Shown here: piece by piece, positions 9,403 to 18,914 of the stretch
Numbering within the stretch: position 1 is the first letter of the stretch
How the letters are laid out: each line of letters begins with the position of its first letter
From: Bacillota bacterium
Lineage (GTDB): Bacteria > Bacillota_I > Bacilli_A > RFN20 > CAG-288
DNA: 64,000 nucleotides
Direction of reading: 5' to 3'
Assembly: GCA_023398335.1 (NCBI GenBank)
Contig: JAEWSJ010000009.1
Location: forward strand, 67,920 to 131,919
Position numbers and translations under genes: made by a program
Notes under the pieces: generated by a model
What the model was told of the DNA's origin: nothing
The model's input: the letters and a program-made list of their open reading frames with translations, nothing else
Databases searched by the model: none

Positions 9403-9915
9403 ATGAATTTTGAAGATTATATTGCAGTTGTTGAAGGCTTTCCAAAACCTGGTATATCCTTTAAAGATATTTCACCTTTATTAAGAGATGGAAATGCGTT
9501 TCATGAATGTATTGATGATATGTCCGCTATCGTTAAAGAATGGAATCCAACATTAATTATTGGTCCTGAATCTCGTGGATTTGTTTTTGGATTACCGATT
9601 TCTTATTCGTTAAAAGTTGGTTTTGCCATGGCAAGAAAAAAAGGTAAATTACCTGGTAAAGTAATCTCAAAATCATACGCTTTAGAATATAATACTGCTA
9701 CAATTGAAGTTCCTGAAGATTCAATTAAACCTGGAGATAGAGTTGTTTTAGTTGATGACTTATTAGCTACAGGTGGAACCTTAAAAGCAATTCAATTAAT
9801 TGTTGAATCACGTGGGGCAAAAGTTGTTGGTATAATTACTCTTATTGAACTTAAGGATTTAGAGGGATATCGTGTATTAGAAAATGTTCCTTATAAAGCA
9901 TTATTAAGTTTATAA
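9403..9915 (+). CDS. apt: Adenine phosphoribosyltransferase
   Basis: Apt salvages adenine by joining it to PRPP to give AMP. The 170-residue length and motifs are typical: FPKPGISFKDISPLL near the N-terminus, the RKKGKLPG flexible loop, and the PRPP loop VVLVDDLLATGGT around residues 109-121. It leads a run apt-rel-hisS-aspS-helicase, an order long known in Bacilli, and has a strong GGAGG site. Confidence 0.97.
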   Translation: MNFEDYIAVVEGFPKPGISFKDISPLLRDGNAFHECIDDMSAIVKEWNPTLIIGPESRGFVFGLPISYSLKVGFAMARKKGKLPGKVISKSYALEYNTATIEVPEDSIKPGDRVVLVDDLLATGGTLKAIQLIVESRGAKVVGIITLIELKDLEGYRVLENVPYKALLSL

Positions 9916-9938
9916 TAACAAAATTAGAAGGTTTGTTG

Positions 9939-12143
9939 ATGGAATTAAATAATAAGATTTACACTTTTGAAGACGTAAAAAAAATATATTCAAAGTATAT
10001 CATGAACGAAAAAAGTCTTGCTGATATTGAAAAGGCTTATCTTTTTGCTGATGAAAAACATAAAGGTCAAATGAGAAAATCAGGTGATCCATATGTCACT
10101 CATGTAATTGGAGTAGCTCAGATTTTAGCAAGTCTGCAAGCGGGACCATCAACGATTATTGCTGGTTTATTACATGATACTATTGAAGATACATCGACAA
10201 CCAAAGAAGAAATTGCCTCGTTATTTGGCGATGATATTGCTTATTTAGTAGAATCTTTAACTAAAATTACTCGTTTGTCGGATTTCCATAATACGGATTT
10301 CCAAGCGGAAGATCATCGTAAAATTTTTGTTGCGATGGCAAATGATATTCGTGTAATAATTATTAAATTAGCTGATAGATTACATAATATGCGTACTTTG
10401 CAATTTCAACCTGCTGAAAAGCAAAAAAGAATTGCCACAGAAACACTTGAAGTTTATACACCTATTGCTCACCGTTTAGGTATTTCTTCCATCAAAACTG
10501 AAATGGAAGAGTTATCATTGTATTACTTAAATAGAGAAGCATATACAACTATTGAAAAAAAACTCGAGTCTGAGTTTGAAGATTTAAATACTTCAATACT
10601 AAAAATTAAAAAGAAAATTACAGAAATTCTTTCTACTTCTGGAATTGAATATGATATATCTTACCGTGTTAAATCCATATATTCTATTTATAAGAAAATG
10701 TATTTAAAGAACAAGAAATTCGAAGATATTTACGATATTATGGCTCTTCGAATTATAACTAAAACCGAAACAAATTGTTATGAGATTCTCGGACATATTC
10801 ATTCGGCTTTTAGACCTGTTCCTGGAAGATTCAAAGATTATATAGCAATGCCTAAACCAAATATGTATCAATCATTACATACAACCATTTTATCTGGTGA
10901 TGGTCACGTTTTTGAAATTCAAATACGTACTAAAGAGATGGATGAAACTGCTGAAGATGGTGTTGCAGCTCACTGGAGATATAAAGAAAATATTGGCTAT
11001 GATCCAAAAATAGAGCAAAAGGAAATCGAATCCAAACTTCACTGGTTTAAGGATTTCATCACTATGACTAATGATGAAGATACTGGTTCTGAAAGTGCTA
11101 AGGAATATGTCGATCTATTACAACACGATATCTTCGATGCTAACGTTTATGTTTTTACTCCAAAAGGTAAAGTTATTTCGTTGCCAAAAGGTTCAACTCC
11201 AATTGATTTTGCCTACAGAATACATACTAAAGTAGGAGATACCTTAGTTGGTGCTAAAGTGAATAATAAGTTAGTGCCTTTATCAACAGAGTTAAAAACA
11301 GGGGATATGATTGAAATTAAAACTCAAGAAAATTCCACCCCTAACTCTCAATGGTTAAATATTGCTAAAACATCTTTTGCAAAATCACACATTCGAAAAT
11401 TTATTTCTAAACAGAATAATGATTATATAAAGCAAGATCAAATTGAAAAAGGAAAGAATTCGTTACGAGATTCACTAAAAGAGAGAAAACTAAGTTTACA
11501 AACTGATAAAATATCTGATAAGAAGTTCTTACAAACCTTAAAGTGTGAATCAACTGATGATTTGTATTTAGGCTTATGCAATAAGAATATAATTCCGCAA
11601 CAAATCATCGATTATTTTAATCTTGAAGGTAAGAGTGAAGAAGATTTAAAGCGTGATATGTCTAAAAATGCTGAAAAAGCTAATATCGCACGTAACGCAA
11701 CAGATTCTGTTGTTTTATCAAATGGTGATTCGGCAATGATTTCGTTAGCAAACTGCTGTACTCCTATTCCAGGTGATAAGATTGTTGGCTATATTACTAA
11801 AGGAAATGGTATTAAAGTTCACCTAACAGATTGTCCTAATGTAGCAAATGAACAAGCTCGAATTATTGAAGTTAAATGGAATAAGGATGCTGATCCTAAA
11901 AAATATCCAGTTGATTTTTCACTTGAATGTCTAGATAGACCTGATTTACTTGTTGACGTAATGAATACGGTAAATTCAGCTGGAGCCTCAGTTATTAAAT
12001 TCAACGCTAAATATCATGTTAATACTGGTACATCTTCTATAACGGTTACTATAATGATTGATTGTGTTGACTCGTTAGAAAAACTTTTCCAAAATTTGCG
12101 TCAAGTTAAAAATGTCTACGATATAAAACGTGTACTACATTAG
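9939..12143 (+). CDS. rel: Bifunctional (p)ppGpp synthetase/hydrolase Rel
   Basis: This RelA/SpoT homolog makes and degrades the alarmone (p)ppGpp. I start it at ATG 9939 (734 residues), behind AGAAGG at 9926-9931, and not at the two upstream TTGs. The hydrolase HD domain looks intact (H55, H79-D80, E83-D84, D146). The synthetase domain has RFKDYIAMPKPN near 297-308, D264 and E326. TGS follows at about 403-465 and an ACT domain ends the protein. Both catalytic sites appear complete, so it is the bifunctional Rel of Gram-positive bacteria. No dtd gene sits between it and hisS, unlike in Bacillus. Confidence 0.96.
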   Translation: MELNNKIYTFEDVKKIYSKYIMNEKSLADIEKAYLFADEKHKGQMRKSGDPYVTHVIGVAQILASLQAGPSTIIAGLLHDTIEDTSTTKEEIASLFGDDIAYLVESLTKITRLSDFHNTDFQAEDHRKIFVAMANDIRVIIIKLADRLHNMRTLQFQPAEKQKRIATETLEVYTPIAHRLGISSIKTEMEELSLYYLNREAYTTIEKKLESEFEDLNTSILKIKKKITEILSTSGIEYDISYRVKSIYSIYKKMYLKNKKFEDIYDIMALRIITKTETNCYEILGHIHSAFRPVPGRFKDYIAMPKPNMYQSLHTTILSGDGHVFEIQIRTKEMDETAEDGVAAHWRYKENIGYDPKIEQKEIESKLHWFKDFITMTNDEDTGSESAKEYVDLLQHDIFDANVYVFTPKGKVISLPKGSTPIDFAYRIHTKVGDTLVGAKVNNKLVPLSTELKTGDMIEIKTQENSTPNSQWLNIAKTSFAKSHIRKFISKQNNDYIKQDQIEKGKNSLRDSLKERKLSLQTDKISDKKFLQTLKCESTDDLYLGLCNKNIIPQQIIDYFNLEGKSEEDLKRDMSKNAEKANIARNATDSVVLSNGDSAMISLANCCTPIPGDKIVGYITKGNGIKVHLTDCPNVANEQARIIEVKWNKDADPKKYPVDFSLECLDRPDLLVDVMNTVNSAGASVIKFNAKYHVNTGTSSITVTIMIDCVDSLEKLFQNLRQVKNVYDIKRVLH

Positions 12144-12162
12144 AAAGAGAGAATAAAATTAT

Positions 12163-13455
12163 ATGTCTGAAATTATTTATAAACCACGTGGAACTATAGA
12201 TTATTTAGGTACAAACAAAATTCTATTAGATTCTGTTTGCAATTTTTTAGATAATTATAGTTTTAAATACGGAGCAAAGAAAATTGATACTCCTATGTTC
12301 GAAGATGGTAAATTATTTGTAAGGGGAGTTGGTGAATCCACTGATATTGTTACGAAAGAAATGTTTAGATTAGACGTTAAAGGTGAACATGATTACATAT
12401 TGCGACCAGAGTTTACCGCTTCTATAAACCGTGCAATCGTTGAAAATAAATTATATGCTTCACCAGATCTTCCATTGAAATTCTGTTACCATGGTCCAGT
12501 ATTTCGTTTTGAACGTCCGCAAAGTGGTAGATATCGTCAATTTAATCAATTTGGCGTTGAATTTATCGATGCTAAAATTGACTTACAAACACAATTAGAT
12601 GCTATCTTATTGTTCTATAATGCTGCTAGTGATTTACTCGGTCATAAACTTCTTCTTAAAATCAATTATTTAGGTGATTTTAAGACAAGAGAAGCATATA
12701 AAACTGCTCTTAAAGAATATTATGCCGATAAAATTGATACCATGTGTGATGATTGTAAAAATAGATTTGTAACAAATCCATTACGTATCTTAGATTGTAA
12801 AGTTGAACAAGATATTGAAATAAATAAAGGTGCCCCATCATTAGGTTCATTTATTGTCGGCGAAGAAAAAGAAAAATTTGATAATATTTGTTCTGTACTC
12901 ACCGCGTTAAATATTCCTTTCGAAATAGATAATAAACTTGTTCGTGGACTTGATTATTATACTGGTGTTGTCTTTGAATTATATGATCCATCAGCTATTT
13001 CATTAGGTGCTATTGGCGGGGGAGGTCAATACGATAAATTAATGAAAGAGATTAGTGGAATTGAAGATGAAGGATTAGGTTTTTCATACGGCGTTGAAAG
13101 ATTGCTTTTATCCTTAACAGACGAACGTAAGAATGATTTAATCAAAGATGCTTTACCTCAGTTAGATTTTTTTACTATAGATTTACGTCAACAAAAAGAT
13201 ATTTTTCCAATTGTTGTAGGAGATTTATTACGTAAGAATGGATACAAAGTATCTAGTTCATCATATTCAAAAGCTTTAAATGGCTCATTAAAGATGTCCA
13301 ATAGAGAAAATGCAAAGTACAGTTTAATATATGATGATTACAACCCGTCAAAAGTTATCGTAAAAAACATGATGGAGCGTTCTCAAGAAATTATTGAATA
13401 TACATCAGAAGCAGAATTAGTAAAAACTATAATTAATTTAGTTAAAGGAGAATAG
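12163..13455 (+). CDS. hisS: Histidine--tRNA ligase
   Basis: This class II synthetase charges tRNA-His. The 430-residue protein has motif 1 near GVGESTDIVTKEMF, motif 2 around 111-135 (FRFERPQSGRYRQF) and the histidine-specific RGLDYYTG at 261-268. The C-terminal anticodon-binding domain covers about 325-430. It follows rel by 19 bases and precedes aspS by three, the standard hisS-aspS pair. No T-box leader is present, so both synthetases seem to depend on the upstream operon promoter. Confidence 0.96.
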   Translation: MSEIIYKPRGTIDYLGTNKILLDSVCNFLDNYSFKYGAKKIDTPMFEDGKLFVRGVGESTDIVTKEMFRLDVKGEHDYILRPEFTASINRAIVENKLYASPDLPLKFCYHGPVFRFERPQSGRYRQFNQFGVEFIDAKIDLQTQLDAILLFYNAASDLLGHKLLLKINYLGDFKTREAYKTALKEYYADKIDTMCDDCKNRFVTNPLRILDCKVEQDIEINKGAPSLGSFIVGEEKEKFDNICSVLTALNIPFEIDNKLVRGLDYYTGVVFELYDPSAISLGAIGGGGQYDKLMKEISGIEDEGLGFSYGVERLLLSLTDERKNDLIKDALPQLDFFTIDLRQQKDIFPIVVGDLLRKNGYKVSSSSYSKALNGSLKMSNRENAKYSLIYDDYNPSKVIVKNMMERSQEIIEYTSEAELVKTIINLVKGE

Positions 13456-13458
13456 CAT

Positions 13459-15186
13459 ATGTTACGTACAAAAAATAATGGGGAATTAAGACTAAGTAAT
13501 GTTGGTGAGAATGTTATCCTTACTGGCTGGGTTTCTAAAGTAAGAAATCTTGGAGCTTTGGTATTCGTTGACTTACGAGATCGATATGGAATAACTCAAA
13601 TAAATATAGATCCAAAGTTATATGATTTAACACCTTTAAAAAATGAATATTGTGTTCAAATAGAGGGCGTAGTTCAAGCTAAAGCTGAGCAAAATAAGAA
13701 TTTGCCTACTGGTGAAATTGAAGTCTTAGCTTCTAAAATAAAGATTTTTTCTGAATCGGAATTAACCCCGTTCATTATTGCTGATAAGACTGATGCCCTT
13801 GAAGATACAAGATTAAAAACAAGGTATCTTGATTTAAGAAGACCTGTTCTTCAACATAATCTTGAACTAAGACACGCTTTATTAAAATCTACAAGAGAGT
13901 ATCTAGAAGGATTAAATTTTTTGGAGGTTGAAACTCCAACTTTAATTAAATCTACTCCTGAAGGTGCTCGTGATTATTTAGTTCCTTCTCGTACTAGACC
14001 AGGTACTTTCTACGCCTTACCTCAATCTCCACAAATTTACAAGCAACTATTAATGATTTCCGGTATGGATAGATATTATCAAATTGCACGTTGTTACCGA
14101 GATGAAGATCAAAGAGCAGATAGACAACCAGAATTTACTCAAATTGATGTTGAAATGTCATTTATTGAAAGAGAAGATGTTTTAGGTGTAATTGAGAATT
14201 TATTACGCAAAGTATTTAAAGACACTATCAATTATGATTTGCCAAAATTTAAACGTATTTCATATAAAGATGCTATAGAAAAATATGGCAGCGATAAACC
14301 GGATATGCGTTTTGATATGGTACTACAAGATGTTTCTTCATTATTAAGTAATGCTGGATTCGAAGCTTATAACAATAAGATTGTAAAGTGCTTTGTTGCG
14401 CATTCATCTGCTGCGGCGACCACAAGAAAAATTATTGATAAAGATAATGAAGAAGCTAAAAAGTTTAAAGTTCATGGTGTAAGCCATCTAAAATATATTA
14501 ATGGCGAATTATCAGGTTCTATCATTAAATTCTTTTCACAAGAAACCATCGCTTCTTTAGTCTCATCTTTGAAATTAGAAGAAGATGATTTAGTTATTGT
14601 TTGTGCAGATGAAGACATGGAAAAATGTTCTATAGCCTTAGGTGCATTAAGATGTGCTTATGCTGAAAAGTTAGGCCTTAGAGATAATAATGTATTTGCC
14701 CCTTTGTTTGTTCTAGATTGGCCGTTATTTGGGCGTGAAGATGGCAATATTGTTTCATTATCAAACCCATTTACTAGACCACGTGATGAAGATTTAAAGT
14801 ACTTAGATAGCGACCCAACAAAAGTTCTATCTTATGCTTATGATACGGTTATGAATGGACTTGAATTATCATCTGGTTCGTTGAGAATATTTGATGGTAA
14901 ACTTCAGGAAAAAGTATTTGAATTATTAGGTTTATCTGATGAAGATATTAAGAACAGATTTGGTTTCTTTGTTGACGCATTTAATTATGGAACTCCCCCA
15001 CACGGCGGATTTGCCCTTGGTGTTGAAAGAATTTCTATGTTATTATGTAAAACTGATAACGTCCGTGATGTTGTCGCATTCCCAAAAAATTTGAAAGCTA
15101 TTTGCCCAATGGCAGATTGTCCTTCTTCAGTTCCAACAGAAAATTTGGATATCTTGGGAATAGAAGTTAAAAAGGAGATAAAATAA
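13459..15186 (+). CDS. aspS: Aspartate--tRNA ligase
   Basis: This class II synthetase charges tRNA-Asp. The 575 residues comprise the N-terminal OB-fold anticodon domain (about 1-105), the catalytic core with SPQIYKQLLM and motif 2 (ARCYRDEDQRADRQPEFTQ, about 210-228), the bacterial GAD insertion (about 285-410), and motif 3 ending GVERISMLL. The last motif normally reads G-L/F-D-R; here it is GVER, with the ATP-binding arginine kept. Whether it also charges tRNA-Asn cannot be told from this window. Confidence 0.96.
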   Translation: MLRTKNNGELRLSNVGENVILTGWVSKVRNLGALVFVDLRDRYGITQINIDPKLYDLTPLKNEYCVQIEGVVQAKAEQNKNLPTGEIEVLASKIKIFSESELTPFIIADKTDALEDTRLKTRYLDLRRPVLQHNLELRHALLKSTREYLEGLNFLEVETPTLIKSTPEGARDYLVPSRTRPGTFYALPQSPQIYKQLLMISGMDRYYQIARCYRDEDQRADRQPEFTQIDVEMSFIEREDVLGVIENLLRKVFKDTINYDLPKFKRISYKDAIEKYGSDKPDMRFDMVLQDVSSLLSNAGFEAYNNKIVKCFVAHSSAAATTRKIIDKDNEEAKKFKVHGVSHLKYINGELSGSIIKFFSQETIASLVSSLKLEEDDLVIVCADEDMEKCSIALGALRCAYAEKLGLRDNNVFAPLFVLDWPLFGREDGNIVSLSNPFTRPRDEDLKYLDSDPTKVLSYAYDTVMNGLELSSGSLRIFDGKLQEKVFELLGLSDEDIKNRFGFFVDAFNYGTPPHGGFALGVERISMLLCKTDNVRDVVAFPKNLKAICPMADCPSSVPTENLDILGIEVKKEIK

Positions 15187-15187
15187 C

Positions 15188-16534
15188 ATGTCATTACCAC
15201 TTGGTAGTATAAACATTAACCAAAGATTATTAAACGCTTTAAAACAAATGGAGATTAAGTATCTTTCACCTATACAAGAAAAGGCAATTCCAGAATTATT
15301 GCGTAATGAATCATTGGTATGTAAAGCTCCAACTGGTTCAGGAAAGACATTAACTTATCTCATTCCAATTATGAACGATATGGTTGATGACAATAGAACA
15401 GAAGCGGTTATTATTGTTCCAACTAAAGTTCTTTGTAGTCAAATTGAATCTATCTTAAAAGTATTTAAAAAGAATTATCATCCTTTTTCATATAACTCAT
15501 TAAGTGACGGAACTAGTGATTCTCGAAATAAAATAAATGCAAAAATTATCGTATCCACTCCTTCTCAGTTTATTTTTAATTTTGAAAAAATGAATTTAAA
15601 ATTTTTAAAAAGATTGATTATTGACGAAGGCGATATGATCTTGTTTGGTGGATTCGAAGAGGAACTTAATACCATTTTATCCCTTGATGTTAAGTGTTCA
15701 AAATGCTTATTTACTGCATCGATTGATGAGCACCTTAATACTTTAGTTAAAAAGTATATGAATGCTAGTAAAGTAATTGATGTTACTGAATCAAAGATTA
15801 ACGCTGATACAGTAAAACATGTATTAGTAGATATTCGACACGTCGATAAAAATGAATCATTATTGAATATTTTAAAGTATATAAATCCATATAAAACAAT
15901 GGTATTTGTCTCGACAAAGAGAGACTTACTTATTACTGATAAATTTTTATCTGACCATGATGTTAAGCATGCGTTAATCTATGGAGATATGCCGCATCGT
16001 GATCAAAAAAAGAACTATAAAGCTTTTCAAGATAACGAAGTAAACTTGTTATTATGTTCCGACATTGCCGCTCGTGGGGTGGATATTGAAGATGTTACTG
16101 AAGTAATATCCTTGGATTTACCTTTAGACTTAACATATTATTTCCATCGTGCTGGACGTACTGGTAGATTTGATAAAACAGGTATATCATATGTGTTTTA
16201 TAACAATGATGACACCTCCAAAGCTAAGCAATTAATTCAAAAAGGCGTACATTTTACCTTTGCATCTTTGAAAAAGGATTGCTTAAAAGAGGAACGTGAT
16301 TTATCTCAACTTAATAAAGCTCCAAAATTAAATAATGTGTTCTTAGAAAAAGAAATTAAGAAAAACATTTCTCGCTTAAGAACAAAGAAAGTAAAACCTT
16401 GCTATAAGAAAAAAGTTAAAGTAATGATTGAACGTACCAAGCAAAAACATAAAGAAGATATTATTAAAACAAACGTACGTAAAAGAAAGGAGAAAGAAGA
16501 ACAAGAACTTCTTGCTCAAGGCGAAAATAATTAA
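15188..16534 (+). CDS. DEAD-box-family RNA helicase, CshB-like, with a DEGD motif II
   Basis: This is an ATP-dependent RNA helicase of 448 residues. The Q motif is at about 16-33, motif I APTGSGKT at 47-54, motif III T176-A-S178, motif V ARGVDIEDV and motif VI HRAGRTGR near 318-325. Motif II reads D146-E-G-D149 where the family usually has DEAD; the magnesium-binding D-E pair is kept. A lysine- and arginine-rich tail (from about 385) should bind RNA. It starts one base after aspS behind AAGGAG. Position near ispG suggests CshB (YqfR), which acts in RNA turnover and cold adaptation. The family is firm, the exact ortholog less so. Confidence 0.88.
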   Translation: MSLPLGSININQRLLNALKQMEIKYLSPIQEKAIPELLRNESLVCKAPTGSGKTLTYLIPIMNDMVDDNRTEAVIIVPTKVLCSQIESILKVFKKNYHPFSYNSLSDGTSDSRNKINAKIIVSTPSQFIFNFEKMNLKFLKRLIIDEGDMILFGGFEEELNTILSLDVKCSKCLFTASIDEHLNTLVKKYMNASKVIDVTESKINADTVKHVLVDIRHVDKNESLLNILKYINPYKTMVFVSTKRDLLITDKFLSDHDVKHALIYGDMPHRDQKKNYKAFQDNEVNLLLCSDIAARGVDIEDVTEVISLDLPLDLTYYFHRAGRTGRFDKTGISYVFYNNDDTSKAKQLIQKGVHFTFASLKKDCLKEERDLSQLNKAPKLNNVFLEKEIKKNISRLRTKKVKPCYKKKVKVMIERTKQKHKEDIIKTNVRKRKEKEEQELLAQGENN

Positions 16535-17571
16535 AATTTATCTATTTCATCAAAAAGAAGCTCAAGGGCTTCTTTTTCTTTTAATGTACAAACAGGAACA
16601 CCTTTTTTAAAGAATGTAAAAGCATTTTTACCACCTGCTAAACCAAGATCGGCATCCTTAGCTTCCCCTGGACCATTTACAGGACAACCCATAACCGCAA
16701 CTTTGATATCTTTATTAACGTAATCTAGTTTGTTTTTTACTTTATTATATATGGAGAAAAGATCAACTTGAGTTCTTCCACAAGTTGGACAACTGATAAG
16801 TTCAGGAATATTTTTTCTCAAATTCATAGCTTTCAATAGAGCTTTACACGCAAATACTTCTTCAATTGGATCTTCAGTTAACGAAATTCTAATTGTATTT
16901 CCAATTCCTTCTTTCAATAAAGGAACTAAAGCAACGCAAGTACGAATAGCCCCAATTGCTCCTGCTCCAGTTTCAGTAACTCCGATATGAAGAGGATAAG
17001 GATAGATAGCAGAAGCTCTCTTATAGGCTTCATATGTGATTTCTGGAGAAGAGGATTTTAAAGATAAAACAAGATTAGTAAAATCGTATTTTTCCATTAA
17101 TTTTACGACTTCATCTAGAGATTTTAAATATGAATCAACTTCATCATGTTTATTAACAAATTTTGAATTTAAAGACCCTGAATTGACTCCAATTCTAATT
17201 GGAACATTGTATTGCTTGGCAACATCTATAACCTTTTTTAAGTTATCTTCGCCACCAATATTCCCTGGATTAATTCTAATTTTGCTGGCACCATTTTGAA
17301 TTGCTAAGATTGCTAGTCTGTAATCAAAATGAATATCCGCAATAAGTGGAGTTTTAATCTTTTTCGATAAAATTTTAAAAGCTATGGCATCTTCTTTATC
17401 AAGGACTGAAAGACGAAGCAAATCATTACCAGCCGCTTCAAGTTTATCGTTAAGTTTGATAATATCTTCAATATAACTTGTTTTTATATTGGCCATTGTT
17501 TGAATAAGAATTGGATTGTTACCTCCGATTTTTTTATTTCCTATAATAATTTCTTTTGTATTTTCTCGCAT
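16531..17571 (-). CDS. ispG: 4-hydroxy-3-methylbut-2-en-1-yl diphosphate synthase IspG (GcpE)
   Basis: IspG converts methylerythritol cyclodiphosphate to HMBPP, the step before IspH, using a [4Fe-4S] cluster. The 346-residue short bacterial form carries SCPTCGRTQVDLF with two cluster cysteines, then the third in MGCPVNGPGEA, and the closing glycine-rich loop GLAGGK. The 3' end overlaps the helicase gene by four bases, tail to tail. The start has AGGAG eight bases upstream. ispG, ispH and dxs lie in three separate units of this window. Confidence 0.95.
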   Translation of the reverse strand: MRENTKEIIIGNKKIGGNNPILIQTMANIKTSYIEDIIKLNDKLEAAGNDLLRLSVLDKEDAIAFKILSKKIKTPLIADIHFDYRLAILAIQNGASKIRINPGNIGGEDNLKKVIDVAKQYNVPIRIGVNSGSLNSKFVNKHDEVDSYLKSLDEVVKLMEKYDFTNLVLSLKSSSPEITYEAYKRASAIYPYPLHIGVTETGAGAIGAIRTCVALVPLLKEGIGNTIRISLTEDPIEEVFACKALLKAMNLRKNIPELISCPTCGRTQVDLFSIYNKVKNKLDYVNKDIKVAVMGCPVNGPGEAKDADLGLAGGKNAFTFFKKGVPVCTLKEKEALELLFDEIDKF

Positions 17572-17813
17572 AATTAACTCCTATAACTACAATTAATTCT
17601 ATATCATGTCTTCTTATTGTTCTACTTAAAGTGTAAAAATAACCTTATTAGTATTAAAATAGTAGATATTTAGTAAATATTTTGAACTATAATTCCTAAA
17701 TGAATAATACATCGTTATCAATTAGTAAAAATATTAGAATTATGGCAAAAAATATAGAAATCGGTTATTTATTATGTTAAACTATTTAACGTGTCTAATG
17801 GAGGAGTAAAATT

Positions 17814-17972
17814 ATGGCAGAACCAAGAGCAGAAATCACATTACGTTGCAGCGTTTGTAAGAACGAAAACTATATTACAACTAAAAACAAAAGAGCACAT
17901 TCTGAACGTTTTGAAGTTAAGAAGTATTGTCCACATTGCAACAAAACAACATTACATACAGAGAAGAAGTAA
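17814..17972 (+). CDS. rpmG: 50S ribosomal protein L33, zinc-binding form
   Basis: This 52-residue gene is easy to miss. It starts MAEPRAEITLRCSVC and ends HTEKK. The four cysteines C12-x2-C15 and C39-x2-C42 form the zinc ribbon of the C+ form of L33. GGAGGAG at 17800-17806 is a near-ideal ribosome-binding site. A longer open frame in another phase starting at 17791 is a shadow. A TGT-TAAACT at 17775-17783 may be its -10 region. A short terminator-like hairpin follows, then efp. Confidence 0.95.
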   Translation: MAEPRAEITLRCSVCKNENYITTKNKRAHSERFEVKKYCPHCNKTTLHTEKK

Positions 17973-17974
17973 AG

Positions 17975-17995
17975 CTTGCTAACGCAAGTTTTTTT
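17975..17995 (+). terminator. Weak terminator or attenuator between rpmG and efp
   Basis: The stem is only five base pairs (CTTGC / GCAAG) with a TAAC loop, but seven Ts follow. It ends 20 bases before the efp start, so partial read-through could set the ratio of L33 to EF-P. Confidence 0.5.
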
Positions 17996-18015
17996 GCGAA
18001 AAAAAGGAGATAATT

Positions 18016-18582
18016 ATGGGTGATATTAAAATCGTTAATGAATTGGGACCAGGTAAGTGTTTCACAGATGGTGGAGACTTATTTACTGTTCTCGATATTC
18101 AACACAACAAGACAGCTATGCGTCAAATGATCGTTAAGATCAAAGTTAAAAATTTGAAGAGTGGCGTTGTTAAAGATGTTTCATACACTGGTGGAGACAA
18201 AGTTACTATGGTCTATTTAGACAAGAGAAAGATGAATTATCTTTATGATGACGGAACTTTCTGTGTTTTCATGGATAATGAAACATACGAACAAATTTCA
18301 ATTCCACAAGAAAGACTTAAATGGGAATTAAATTTCCTCAAAGATGGTGTTGAAGCTACAGTTACTAGTTATGAAGGTGAAGTCATGGGTGTTGAATTAC
18401 CTGTAAAGATTGCCTTACAAGTTGTTGAAACTGAAGAAGCTGTTAAAGGTGATACCATTAACAAAGCTATGAAAGATGCAAAACTTGAAACTGGTTATTC
18501 CTGTAAAGTTCCATTATTTGTTAAAAACGGAACAGTAATCTATGTTCGTACTGATACAGGCGAATACGATTCTAGAGCTTAA
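18016..18582 (+). CDS. efp: Translation elongation factor P
   Basis: EF-P rescues ribosomes stalled at polyproline stretches. The 188-residue protein has the three beta-barrel domains of the family, with YDDGTFCVFMDNETYEQ in domain II and the closing YVRTDTGEYDSRA. The tip residue of domain I is K32 (HNKTAMRQ), the position modified by aminopentanol in Bacillus and by lysyl groups in enterobacteria. Which modification is used here cannot be told; no modification gene lies nearby. The start is preceded by AAAGGAG, and a strong terminator follows. Confidence 0.97.
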   Translation: MGDIKIVNELGPGKCFTDGGDLFTVLDIQHNKTAMRQMIVKIKVKNLKSGVVKDVSYTGGDKVTMVYLDKRKMNYLYDDGTFCVFMDNETYEQISIPQERLKWELNFLKDGVEATVTSYEGEVMGVELPVKIALQVVETEEAVKGDTINKAMKDAKLETGYSCKVPLFVKNGTVIYVRTDTGEYDSRA

Positions 18583-18590
18583 CTAATAAA

Positions 18591-18617
18591 AAAAGAGCCC
18601 GTTGGCTCTTTTATTTT
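18591..18617 (+). terminator. Intrinsic terminator after efp
   Basis: A nine-base-pair stem AAAAGAGCC / GGCTCTTTT with a CGTT loop, followed by ATTTT. Confidence 0.85.
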
Positions 18618-18628
18618 GGTTGAATATA

Positions 18629-18637
18629 TGGTATAAA
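18629..18637 (+). promoter_or_regulatory. Extended -10 promoter for the YneF-like gene
   Basis: TGG-TATAAA lies 28 bases upstream of the start, with AAGGAGAG between. No good -35 hexamer is seen at the normal spacing. Confidence 0.55.
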
Positions 18638-18665
18638 TATTCATGTTTATAAGGAGAGAAATATT

Positions 18666-18878
18666 ATGTGGTATTATTATTTATTAGTAGCTATTCTATG
18701 TTTAATCTTAGGCCTTGTAGGTGGCTATTTTGGAGCTAGATATATCTTCAAGAAGGAATTAAAAAAGAACCCACCAGTCAATGAAAAAATGATTCGTGCT
18801 ATGTTTACTTCTATGGGAAGAAAACCATCTGAAGCTCAAATTCGCCAAGTCATGAAATCAATGGATGCAAATCGATAA
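18666..18878 (+). CDS. YneF-family (UPF0154) small membrane protein
   Basis: This 70-residue protein has one N-terminal membrane helix (about 3-25: YYLLVAILCLILGLVGGYFGA) and a short cytoplasmic tail with PPVNEKMIRAMFTSMGRKPSE, the hallmark of the YneF/UPF0154 family. Its function is unknown in the family. It has its own extended -10 promoter, a good AAGGAG site and a terminator, so it is a single-gene unit. Confidence 0.87.
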   Translation: MWYYYLLVAILCLILGLVGGYFGARYIFKKELKKNPPVNEKMIRAMFTSMGRKPSEAQIRQVMKSMDANR

Positions 18879-18914
18879 AAAAATTGTTTCACTTATTAGG
18901 TGAAACATTTTTTT
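18877..18914. terminator. Bidirectional terminator between yneF-like gene and plsY
   Basis: TGTTTCAC / GTGAAACA (eight base pairs, seven-base loop) is flanked by A-runs on the left and T-runs on the right. It can therefore stop transcription of the yneF-like gene on the plus strand and of plsY on the minus strand; the plsY stop codon lies within it. Confidence 0.85.

Noticed and set aside
17791..17982. 63-residue frame overlapping rpmG
   Set aside because: It is out of phase with the 52-residue L33 gene, which has the cysteine pairs and an ideal ribosome-binding site.
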